A stretch of 64,000 nucleotides of DNA. It comes from Hansschlegelia plantiphila. GTDB lineage: Bacteria > Pseudomonadota > Alphaproteobacteria > Rhizobiales > Methylopilaceae. Position numbers and translations under genes: made by a program. The stretch spans positions 384,979 to 448,978 of the forward strand of contig NZ_BSFI01000007.1 in the NCBI RefSeq assembly GCF_027922265.1. The letters are read 5' to 3'. Of this stretch, positions 56,962-64,000 are shown piece after piece (within the stretch, counting starts at the first letter, position 1; each line of letters opens with the position of its first letter). Under the pieces are notes generated by a model. That model saw only the letters and a program-made list of their open reading frames with translations, was not told where the DNA came from and ran no database searches.

Positions 56962-58263
56962 ATGTCGGTCACGAGGCTGGGGCATCGTTCGTCACTACTC
57001 ATGGCGGCGGCGGTAGCGCTCGCAGTCGCCGGGGCCTCCACCGCAGCGGTCGCGGGCGCGTTCGCGCTTCGCGAGCAGAGCGCCACCGGCCAGGGCGTGT
57101 CCTTCGCCGGCATGGCGGCGGGCGGCGGCGACTCGATCTCCGGCATGTTCTGGAATCCGGCCGTCGTGAATCAGGTCGAGGTCTTCCAGGGCGAGCAGCA
57201 CGTCACCGGAATCCTCCCGACCTCGAAGGTCGACGTCGGCGGGCCGTTCTTCGACGCGTTCGGCGACGGCGGGAACATCGGCAAGAACGCGGTCGTGGCC
57301 TCCGGCTACAACGCCTACCGAATCAACGACAAGGTCGCGATCGGTCTCTCGATCACCACGCCGTTCGGTCTCGCGACCGATCCGCACAGCGATTGGGGCG
57401 GCCAGCTGTACGCCCGCTCCTCGCGGGTGCGTTCGATCAACGCGACGCCGACCATCGGTTACAAGGTCAACGACTGGTTCTCGATCGCCGCCGGCGTCCA
57501 GGTGGAGTACTTCGACATCCGCCTGAAGCAGGCGACGGGCCTTGCGCCGACCGCGGCCACTTCGACGCTGAAGGCGGACGACGTCGGCGTCGGCTTTACG
57601 GCGGGCTTCACCGTGGCGCCGTGGGAAGGCGGCAGCGTCGGCGTCGGCTATCGTTCGGCGATCACGCACAACGTCTCGGGCGATCTCTACACCCCAGGCC
57701 CCGACTTCAAGGTCAAGGGCAAGGTGCCGCTCCCGGAGACCGTCTCGGTGGGCGTCCGCCAGCGGGTGACGCAAGACCTCACGCTTCTCGGCGGGGTCGA
57801 GTGGACCAACTGGAGCCGTCTCGACAAGGTCAAGGTGAAGAACAAGTCCGGCGGCGGGACGATCACCTCGCTGCCGTTCAACTATGACGACGGCTGGTTC
57901 TTCTCGGGCGGCGTGGAGTACGCGTTCCGGCCCGACCTGACGCTGAGGACCGGCGTCGGCTACGAGCTTTCGCCGGTCAACGACAAGAACCGGACCAACC
58001 GTCTGCCGGACGACGACCGCTGGTGGCTCTCGGCGGGCGGCTCATACAAGTACAGCGACCGCCTGAGCTTCGACCTCGGCTACACATACGTCTTCGTGCC
58101 CGGCAAATCGAAGATCCAGATCAACCCGGGCGATCCTGACGCGTTCCCTGGTCAGTCCATAGGCTACAACGCGGACGCCAAGTCCCATGTCCATCTGGTC
58201 TCCGCGTCGGTGCGGTACACCTTCGGCGGCCCTGCGCCGGCGGCGCTCGTCACGAAAGACTGA
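56962..58263 (+). CDS. FadL/OmpP1 outer-membrane transport protein
   Basis: This is a 433-aa outer-membrane porin of the FadL family, used for hydrophobic compounds. It has a signal peptide (LLMAAAVALAVAGASTAAVAG), the N-terminal plug start AFALREQSATGQGVSFAGMAAGG, and a beta-barrel ending in HVHLVSASVRYTF with the C-terminal aromatic. The region 56694-56961 upstream (268 bases) is shared with the divergent FAH gene and holds the promoters. Confidence 0.9.
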   Translation: MSVTRLGHRSSLLMAAAVALAVAGASTAAVAGAFALREQSATGQGVSFAGMAAGGGDSISGMFWNPAVVNQVEVFQGEQHVTGILPTSKVDVGGPFFDAFGDGGNIGKNAVVASGYNAYRINDKVAIGLSITTPFGLATDPHSDWGGQLYARSSRVRSINATPTIGYKVNDWFSIAAGVQVEYFDIRLKQATGLAPTAATSTLKADDVGVGFTAGFTVAPWEGGSVGVGYRSAITHNVSGDLYTPGPDFKVKGKVPLPETVSVGVRQRVTQDLTLLGGVEWTNWSRLDKVKVKNKSGGGTITSLPFNYDDGWFFSGGVEYAFRPDLTLRTGVGYELSPVNDKNRTNRLPDDDRWWLSAGGSYKYSDRLSFDLGYTYVFVPGKSKIQINPGDPDAFPGQSIGYNADAKSHVHLVSASVRYTFGGPAPAALVTKD

Positions 58264-58288
58264 CGCGCCGCAGCGCTGGCTTCCGGAT

Positions 58289-58323
58289 GGGGCCGGCTTC
58301 GGGGGAGGCCGGCCCCTTTTTTT
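58289..58323 (+). terminator. Strong intrinsic terminator
   Basis: GGGGCCGGC (58289-58297) and GCCGGCCCC (58308-58316) form a perfect stem, followed by seven T (58317-58323). It ends the fadL-type transcript. Confidence 0.92.
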
Positions 58324-58331
58324 ACAAGGCG

Positions 58332-58802
58332 TCAGACGCCGTGCCCGCGGCCGGACATGAAGCGCTCGAACTCCTCGCGCTGCCGGGTGGCGTCATAGGC
58401 CCCGCGCTCCGCGCGCATGTGCGCCTCGAAGGCGGCGACCGTTTCGTCGATCTTGCGACGCTCCTCGGCGAGCCGCGCGAGCTCCGCATCCCGCCAATCG
58501 TCGAAGGCGGCGTTGCCGGTCGGCCCGGCGCCGAGACCGAAGCCCTTCGGCGGAAATTCAGTGCGGAAGTTCCGCCCGAAATCGTCCGCCGCCTGCCTGA
58601 ACTTCGACACCGCGCCGCCGGAGCCTCGCGCCCAGGCCGAAATCTTCTCGCCCCACAGCACATAGGCGACCATGGCGAGGCCGAGCGGCCAGAACACCAC
58701 GAAGCCGATCGCGGTCAGGGCGACGGTGAGCGCGGTCCAGCGGTGAGGCACGCCGGGGATGGCCGCGGTCGCCGCGTCATCCGCAAAAGGGTTCGAGGTC
58801 AT
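58332..58802 (-). CDS. DUF2852 family protein
   Basis: This is a 156-aa protein with two linked membrane helices near the N-terminus (ALTVALTAIGFVVFWPLGLAMVAYVLWG) followed by a charged coiled-coil region (LARLAEERRKIDETVAAFEAHMRAERG). This is the DUF2852 pattern common in Hyphomicrobiales. It starts MTSNPFADDAA at 58802. Confidence 0.82.
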   Translation of the reverse strand: MTSNPFADDAATAAIPGVPHRWTALTVALTAIGFVVFWPLGLAMVAYVLWGEKISAWARGSGGAVSKFRQAADDFGRNFRTEFPPKGFGLGAGPTGNAAFDDWRDAELARLAEERRKIDETVAAFEAHMRAERGAYDATRQREEFERFMSGRGHGV

Positions 58803-59025
58803 CGCAGTCTCCTGAAACTCGGCCGCCCGACCCGATCGCCGGCGGTAATCGCTTACGGTGGATTTGGCGATGCGGGGATTCTCATTCAAGCGGCGAGACG
58901 AGCAATGCTGGCGATGAACCCGCTGCGCCCCATTTCCATTGGGCGCCTAAGCCGCAGGCGCCCATGTCATATGCGTGAGACGAATCGAGATTAACCGCGG
59001 GCGGACGCAGAGGATGCAAAACAGA

Positions 59026-59835
59026 ATGATGTCCGAAGAGCCCGTGACGCGACGTTTCCGGACCCTTTTCATCTCGGACGTCCATCTGGGCACAAAGGGC
59101 TGCCAGGCCGAGATGCTGCTCGGCTTCCTGCGCGCCCATGACGCCGAGGTCATCTATCTCGTCGGCGACATCATCGACGGCTGGCGGCTGAAGCAGACGT
59201 GGTACTGGCCCCAGACCCACAACGACGTCGTCCAGAAACTGCTGCGCAAGGCCCGCCACGGCTCCAAGATCGTCTATATTCCCGGCAACCACGACGAGTT
59301 CCTTCGCAGATATTACGGCTCTCACTTCGGCGGCATCGAGGTCGCGGAGACCGCGATCCACGAGACGGCCGACGGCCGACGGTTCCTCGTGATCCACGGC
59401 GACTTTTTCGACATGGTGGTCCGGCACGCCAAGTGGCTCGCCTTTCTCGGAGACTGGGCCTACGAGACCGCGTTGACGCTGAACACCCATCTCAACGCGC
59501 TCCGGCGCAGGCTCGGCCTCAGCTACTGGTCGCTGTCGGCCTGGGCCAAGCTCAAGGTCAAGAACGCGGTCAACTTCATCGGCCGGTTCGAGGAGATACT
59601 TTCAGCCGAGGCGCACAAGCACCGCGTCGACGGCGTGATCTGCGGGCACATCCATCACGCGGCGATCCAGGACATGAACGGCGTCGCCTATGTGAACACA
59701 GGCGACTGGGTCGAGAGCTGCACCGCGATCGCCGAGGATTTCGACGGCAGCCTGCGCCTGATCCGTTGGGGCGAGAGCCGGCCCGTCGCCCGCCCCGAAC
59801 CGGAGCCGGCGTCCGGCCTGCACGCAGCAGCGTGA
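59026..59835 (+). CDS. UDP-2,3-diacylglucosamine diphosphatase family metallophosphoesterase
   Basis: This is a 269-aa calcineurin-like phosphoesterase. The metal motifs are all present: SDVHLG, VGDIIDGW, PGNHDE, HGDFFD and GHIHH. Family members include LpxH-like enzymes that cleave UDP-diacylglucosamine in lipid A synthesis, but alphaproteobacteria often use LpxI, and this broader group may have another phosphate substrate. ATGs at 59014, 59026 and 59029 are possible; AGAGG (59009-59013) favours 59026. Its stop overlaps the glycosyltransferase (GTGA). Confidence 0.85.
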   Translation: MMSEEPVTRRFRTLFISDVHLGTKGCQAEMLLGFLRAHDAEVIYLVGDIIDGWRLKQTWYWPQTHNDVVQKLLRKARHGSKIVYIPGNHDEFLRRYYGSHFGGIEVAETAIHETADGRRFLVIHGDFFDMVVRHAKWLAFLGDWAYETALTLNTHLNALRRRLGLSYWSLSAWAKLKVKNAVNFIGRFEEILSAEAHKHRVDGVICGHIHHAAIQDMNGVAYVNTGDWVESCTAIAEDFDGSLRLIRWGESRPVARPEPEPASGLHAAA

Positions 59836-60917
59836 CCGCCGCGGCGGGAAACGGCGCGGGGCGTCCGATGCGCGTGCTGGTCGTCACCGATACGTGGCGG
59901 CCGCAGGTCAACGGCGTGGTGCGCACCATCGAACAGATCGTCCTCGGCGCCCCGAAATTCGGCGCCGAGATCACGCTGCTGACGACGGAGGGTTTTCGGA
60001 CAGTTCCGCTGCCGACCTATCCCGAGATCCGGCTCGCGATCGTGGGCGCGTCGCAGGTTGGCCGCATCATCGACGCCGCCGCGGTCGATCATGTCCATAT
60101 CTCGACCGAGGGCCCGCTCGGGCTTGCGGCACGGAGGGCCTGCCTGCGCGCCGGGCGGTCGTTCACCACGAGCTACCACACCCGGTTTCCCGAATATGTC
60201 AGGCGGCGGGTCCCCATCCCGGAATGGCTGACTTACGCCTGGCTGAGGTGGTTTCACAACGCCGGCGACGGCGCGATGGTGGCCACGCAGTCGCTCGCCG
60301 ACGAACTCGCCGCCCGCGGCTTCCGGCGTCTGCTGCGATGGACGAGGGGCGTCGACGCGGACCGCTTTCGGCCGAGACCCGGCGCCGACGTCTTCGGCAG
60401 GCCGCGCCCGGTGTTTCTCTTCGTCGGGCGCGTCGCGACGGAGAAGAACCTCGAGGCCTTCCTCTCGCTCGACCTGCCCGGGTCCAAGGTCATCGTCGGC
60501 GACGGTCCGGCGCGGACGGCGCTCGAGGCGGCCTTTCCCGACGTGCTGTTCGCCGGCGCGCTCGAGGGCGACCGGCTGGTCGACGCCTACGCTTCGGCCG
60601 ACGTCTTCGTGTTCCCGAGCCGCACCGACACCTTCGGCATCGTGATCCTGGAGGCGCTTGCGAGCGGGTTGCCGGTGGCGGCGTTTCCCGTCGGGGGCCC
60701 GGCGGACATCCTGCAGGGCTCGGAGGCGGGCGTGCTTGACGAGGACCTCCGCCGCGCCGCGCTTGCGGCTCTCGACATCCCGCGGGAGATCCCGCGGGCG
60801 CTCGCCCTCAAGCATGGCTGGGACGAGCCGACCCGCCTGTTCGTCGAGAACGTCCGGACTGTGACGCGACGACGCGCCGAGGGCGCGGAGCCCAGGGGCG
60901 GAGAGCCGACGCCCTAG
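59832..60917 (+). CDS. GT4-family glycosyltransferase
   Basis: This is a 361-aa glycosyltransferase of the GT4 (GT-B) fold. Family sequences: MRVLVVTDTWRPQVNGVVRT at the start, YHTRFPEYVRRRVP, WTRGVDADRFRP, LFVGRVATEKNLEAF and the donor site SRTDTFGIVILEALASGLPV. It resembles glycolipid mannosyl- and sulfoquinovosyltransferases. It is coupled to the phosphoesterase by a 4-base overlap, suggesting a shared envelope lipid pathway. Confidence 0.87.
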   Translation: MTAAAGNGAGRPMRVLVVTDTWRPQVNGVVRTIEQIVLGAPKFGAEITLLTTEGFRTVPLPTYPEIRLAIVGASQVGRIIDAAAVDHVHISTEGPLGLAARRACLRAGRSFTTSYHTRFPEYVRRRVPIPEWLTYAWLRWFHNAGDGAMVATQSLADELAARGFRRLLRWTRGVDADRFRPRPGADVFGRPRPVFLFVGRVATEKNLEAFLSLDLPGSKVIVGDGPARTALEAAFPDVLFAGALEGDRLVDAYASADVFVFPSRTDTFGIVILEALASGLPVAAFPVGGPADILQGSEAGVLDEDLRRAALAALDIPREIPRALALKHGWDEPTRLFVENVRTVTRRRAEGAEPRGGEPTP

Positions 60918-60936
60918 GACGCTGGGTGAACGCCTG

Positions 60937-61566
60937 TCAGGCGAACAGGATCGCCTTCTCCGCCTCCGACAGGCTTTCCAGCAGGCCGGGCGTCCAGGCC
61001 GCCGGCTGGTGCGGGCGGGGGCAGGGCGCCGCATCCTGGACGGGCGGCTCGGCCTCGAGCGCCAGCACGGGCGCGTCCTCGGCCACGATGATATCGTTCA
61101 GCTCCTCGAAGACGCCGAAGTCTCCGCTCTCGAACGAAGCAGGGTCGCAAGACGGCTCAGGCTCAGATTCAGGCTCGGCAGGTTCCGGAGCCGCCATCCG
61201 CCCCGGCCACGGGACCGGCGTTTCGCCGACGGCGAGCGCGACCAGCCTGTCGAGGCGGTCGAGATGGCGCAGCGCGCGATCGACATGGCGGTCTCCCTTG
61301 GCGTCCTCGAGTTCCTCGCGGATCAGGGCCGCGCGGGTCGAGACGCCGCGCATGAGCTCGGAAAGCTCCATCGTCTCCCGCTCGACCGCGCGGTCGTGGG
61401 AAAGCCGGCGCTCCAGCTCGTTCAGCGCGTCGAGGACGGCGCCCGTGTCGGCCGCGCGGTTGCGCCGGGCGTATTCAGCGAGGAACCAGCGACCTCGCTC
61501 CGTCTCCATGACGGCGTCGGCGATCGCTTCGTAGTCATCGGGGAAAGGCGGGACGGGGAGGCTCAT
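60937..61566 (-). CDS. Hypothetical alphaproteobacterial protein
   Basis: This is a 209-aa acidic, soluble protein that I do not recognise by function. The N-terminal half is helical and contains ETERGRWFLAEYARRNRAADT, a stretch conserved in many Hyphomicrobiales hypotheticals, then a coiled-coil. A Pro/Glu-rich linker precedes a conserved C-terminal end (GLLESLSEAEKAILFA). Confidence 0.75.
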   Translation of the reverse strand: MSLPVPPFPDDYEAIADAVMETERGRWFLAEYARRNRAADTGAVLDALNELERRLSHDRAVERETMELSELMRGVSTRAALIREELEDAKGDRHVDRALRHLDRLDRLVALAVGETPVPWPGRMAAPEPAEPESEPEPSCDPASFESGDFGVFEELNDIIVAEDAPVLALEAEPPVQDAAPCPRPHQPAAWTPGLLESLSEAEKAILFA

Positions 61567-61675
61567 CGATCGCAACGTCCATGCGCCCCGATCCGTCAGT
61601 TCCTAGCGGAATCAGGACGCTACATTTTAGGGGGGATTCCCCGTCATCGGCCAGCCGAAACGGGTCGACCGCCGG

Positions 61676-62665
61676 TCATCCCCAAAGGGCTGCGTCCGGC
61701 GGGTGCAGCAGGCTGCCGTCGTAGCGAATGCCGTGCTCCCGGTCCCGGGCGAGCAACAGCGGGCCATCGAGGTCGACCACGGCCGCCCCTTGCGCCAGAA
61801 GCACTGCGGGCGCCATGGCGAGCGAAGACGCCAGCATGCAGCCGACCATGATCGTCAGGCCCGCCGCGCGGGCGTCGCTCGCGAGCGCCAGCGCCTCGGT
61901 GAGGCCGCCGGTCTTGTCGAGCTTGATGTTGATCGCGTCGTAGCGGCCGACCAGACTGGCGAGGCTCGCTCGGTCGTGGGCGCTCTCGTCCGCGCAGACC
62001 GGGATCGGCCGCTCGATCAGGCGGAGCGCCTCGTCGTCGCCCGCGGGGAGCGGCTGCTCCACCAGCGTGACGCGCGCCGCCGCGCAGGCCGCGAGATTCT
62101 CCATGAGCGCGTCGCCGGTCCAGCCTTCGTTGGCGTCGACGATCAGCTCGGCGTCCGGGGCGCCCGCCCGCACCGCGGCGATCCGCGCGGGGTCGAGCCC
62201 ATCGCCGCCGCCGAGTTTGACCTTGAGCAAGGGGCGGCCGGCGGCCCCGCGCGCGGCGGCGCCCATCGAGTCCGGGCTTCCGAGGCTGAGCGTGTAGGCG
62301 GTGACGAGCGGAGCCGGCTCGGGCAGTCCGCAGAGCGCCGCCACGCTTACGCCTGCGCGCTTCGCCTCGAGATCCCACAGCGCGCAGTCGAGGGCGTTGC
62401 GGGCGGCGCCGGGATGGAGGCGCGACTGCAGACGAGCCCGGTCGAGCCCGGCGGCGATCGCCTCGCCCAAAGCGTCGATTTCCGCCTTCACGCCTTCGGG
62501 CGTCTCGCCGTAGCGTGGATAGGGCCGGCACTCGCCACGGCCCCGATGCGCGCCGTCGACGAGTTCGGCGACCACGGTCACCACTTCGGTGACCGAGCCG
62601 CGGGCGATCGAGAATGCGCCGGCGACCGGCCAATGCTCGATGCGGGAGGTCAGCGTCACCGTCAT
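61676..62665 (-). CDS. dgcA: Dipeptide epimerase / N-acetyl-D-glutamate racemase DgcA
   Basis: This is a 329-aa enolase-superfamily enzyme. The catalytic lysines are in LLKVKLGG (KxK) and INIKLDKTGG, and the metal ligands are in IVDANEGW, LVEQPLP and CADESAHDR. The fold is that of Ala-Glu dipeptide epimerases. Next to a DUF1611 gene the pair matches DgcA-DgcN, where DgcA racemises N-acetyl-D-Glu in D-glutamate use. That assignment rests on the pairing. It begins at 62665, ten bases after dgcN ends. Confidence 0.82.
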   Translation of the reverse strand: MTVTLTSRIEHWPVAGAFSIARGSVTEVVTVVAELVDGAHRGRGECRPYPRYGETPEGVKAEIDALGEAIAAGLDRARLQSRLHPGAARNALDCALWDLEAKRAGVSVAALCGLPEPAPLVTAYTLSLGSPDSMGAAARGAAGRPLLKVKLGGGDGLDPARIAAVRAGAPDAELIVDANEGWTGDALMENLAACAAARVTLVEQPLPAGDDEALRLIERPIPVCADESAHDRASLASLVGRYDAINIKLDKTGGLTEALALASDARAAGLTIMVGCMLASSLAMAPAVLLAQGAAVVDLDGPLLLARDREHGIRYDGSLLHPPDAALWG

Positions 62666-62675
62666 GCGCCAGCCC

Positions 62676-63683
62676 TCACGGAAACTCCGCCAGCAGCCGG
62701 TCGACAATCGCCGCGACCCCGAAGCGGACAGGATCGCAGGCGGGCAAGCCGTACGCGCCGGCGGCCGCGTCGAGAGCGGCGAGCGCCGGCCCCTCCTCGA
62801 GCGCGACCGTATTGATCGAAATCCCGACGCAGCGGATGTCCGGATTGGTCAGCCGCCCCGCGGCGACGGTCGCGTCGATCACCTGCCCGATGGTTGGCAG
62901 GGCATGCGTCACGTTCCGCATCGTCTTTCGGGTTGGCTCATGGCAGACGACGAAGGCGTCCGGCTGCGCGCCGTGCAGCAGGCCGAGCGTGACGCCGGCG
63001 AAGGAGGGATGGAACAGCGAGCCCTGGCCCTCCACGACGTCCCAATGGTCGGCGGGGGCCGAGGGCGTCAGCCATTCGGCAGCTCCCGAGATGAAGTCTG
63101 CGACCACGGCGTCGATCGCCACGCCGCGGCCGGCGATCAGCACGCCGGTCTGCCCGGTCGCGCGGAATTCGGCGTCGAGTCCGCGGCCCGTCATCTCGGC
63201 TTCGAGCGCAAGCGCCGCATATTTCTTGCCGACCGCGCAGTCGGTCCCGACCGTCAGCAGGCGGCGTCCCGGCCGCTTCACGCCGGAGCCGGTGCGGAAC
63301 CGTTCCGTCGAGTGGCGGACGTCGAACAGCTTGCGGCCATGCGCCTCGGCCGCCGCGGCGATCCGGGGAATGTCGCCGAGCTTCGTGTGCAGGCCGTTCG
63401 CGACGTCGAGGCCGGCCTCGACCGCCTCGACGATCGCATCGACCCAGTGCTCGGGCAGCGTTCCTCCGGGGTTCACGACGCCGATCACCAGCGTCTTGGC
63501 GCCGTTCGCCAGCCCTTCGGCGAGATCGAGATCGGGCAGGCCGACATCCGCCTGGCATCCAGGCAGCCGAATCTGGCCGACGCACCAGTCGCGTCGCCAG
63601 TCCACGACGCCGGCGGCGGTCTTCGCCGCGAGTGCATCCTTGGCGTCGCCCAGAAACAACAGGTAGGGCTTCGTGATCTCCAA
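62676..63683 (-). CDS. dgcN: DUF1611 N-acetyltransferase DgcN
   Basis: This is a 335-aa DUF1611 protein. An N-terminal Rossmann-like part (ITKPYLLFLGDAKDALAAKT) is followed by a P-loop-like segment VGTDCAVGKKYAALAL. The C-terminal half includes VVCHEPTRKTMRNVTHALP. DgcN proteins acetylate D-glutamate before racemisation by DgcA; the gene directly downstream fits that partner. Confidence 0.83.
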   Translation of the reverse strand: MEITKPYLLFLGDAKDALAAKTAAGVVDWRRDWCVGQIRLPGCQADVGLPDLDLAEGLANGAKTLVIGVVNPGGTLPEHWVDAIVEAVEAGLDVANGLHTKLGDIPRIAAAAEAHGRKLFDVRHSTERFRTGSGVKRPGRRLLTVGTDCAVGKKYAALALEAEMTGRGLDAEFRATGQTGVLIAGRGVAIDAVVADFISGAAEWLTPSAPADHWDVVEGQGSLFHPSFAGVTLGLLHGAQPDAFVVCHEPTRKTMRNVTHALPTIGQVIDATVAAGRLTNPDIRCVGISINTVALEEGPALAALDAAAGAYGLPACDPVRFGVAAIVDRLLAEFP

Positions 63684-63796
63684 GCGCGTCTCCCGAGGGG
63701 CGGCCGCCTCGACAGACCGCGACGCCGCTGAGTATTACGAGCAGGACGCGCATCGGCAAGACAGCCGGCGCGCTGGAAAATACGGACGAATTTCAG

Positions 63797-64000
63797 GTGC
63801 AGGTTGAGGACGACGTCGCCGACCTGAAAGTCGAGACCTTCGATGAGGGCCTCGTCGTGACGCCGCTCGGGGAATGGACCGCCGAAGCCGGCGACCGGCT
63901 CCAGCACAAGATCGACGTCATCGATTTCAGATCGGCCTCGGGCAAGACGGTTGCGATCGATCTCGCCGAGATCTCCCGCATGGACACCGTCGGGGCGCTG
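63797..64000 (+). CDS. STAS-domain protein, MlaE-permease type (partial)
   Basis: This frame is open to the edge of the window. It reads VQVEDDVADLKVETFDEGLV, later LGEWTAEAGDRLQ and VAIDLAEISRMDTVGAL, the STAS domain that starts phospholipid-transport permeases of the MlaE family. The GTG at 63797 is a guess because no good ribosome site is visible; the frame is open further upstream without an ATG. Confidence 0.6.
   Translation, partial: MQVEDDVADLKVETFDEGLVVTPLGEWTAEAGDRLQHKIDVIDFRSASGKTVAIDLAEISRMDTVGAL

Overview
The window looks like the chromosome of a GC-rich alphaproteobacterial methylotroph of the Hyphomicrobiales, probably close to Methylopila, Hansschlegelia or Methylobacterium. 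That placement is inferred from a complete mxa methanol oxidation operon, the alphaproteobacterial LexA box GAAC-N7-GAAC, the imuA-imuB-dnaE2 cassette, a soluble NAD-dependent formate dehydrogenase (fds) operon and many 4-base start/stop overlaps. No phage, plasmid or CRISPR structure is evident.

Layout. 1-12262: mxaF-J-G-I-R-S-A-C-K-L-D, a beta-propeller gene coupled to mxaD, and a separate gene for a secreted protein. 12321-14667: a DUF1993 protein, an MFS transporter and a MarR regulator. 14773-20368: LexA-controlled imuA-imuB-dnaE2. 20376-21406: a terminator, a cobalamin riboswitch and bluB. 21462-29166 (minus strand): a short-chain amide/urea operon encoding a Urt-type ABC transporter, an alpha/beta hydrolase, formamidase FmdA and FmdB. 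29236-33729: a large palindrome, then a transporter-histidine kinase-receiver fusion (NCS1 permease type) and a LuxR-type response regulator, divergent from the amide operon. 33749-41521: a stretch flanked by a 14-bp direct repeat whose right copy is the 3' end of tRNA-Ser(GCU). It holds a LysR regulator, a cysteine hydrolase, cobalt-type nitrile hydratase genes, an SsuABC-type transporter, two tiny coupled genes and an abortive-infection gene. 41670-44004: small stress or envelope proteins and a glutathione transferase. 44212-51564: a LysR regulator and fdsG-B-A-fdhD-fdsD. 51638-64000: a PAP2 phosphatase, thiD, an XRE-cupin regulator, an Mct-type symporter with its small partner, an FAH-family enzyme, a FadL-type porin, a DUF2852 protein, a metallophosphoesterase with a glycosyltransferase, a hypothetical protein, dgcA-dgcN, and the 5' end of a STAS-domain gene.

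How it fits together. Methanol is oxidised in the periplasm by MxaFI, which passes electrons to cytochrome cL (MxaG). The C1 flow ends in formate, which FdsGBA oxidises to CO2 with formation of NADH. Formamidase also yields formate plus ammonia, so the amide operon supplies nitrogen and feeds the same dehydrogenase. Nitrile hydratase makes amides upstream of that. The three loci therefore read as connected C1 and nitrogen scavenging modules. The least described parts are the transporter-kinase with its eight-cysteine module and adjacent palindrome, and the tRNA-bounded nitrile/abortive-infection segment.
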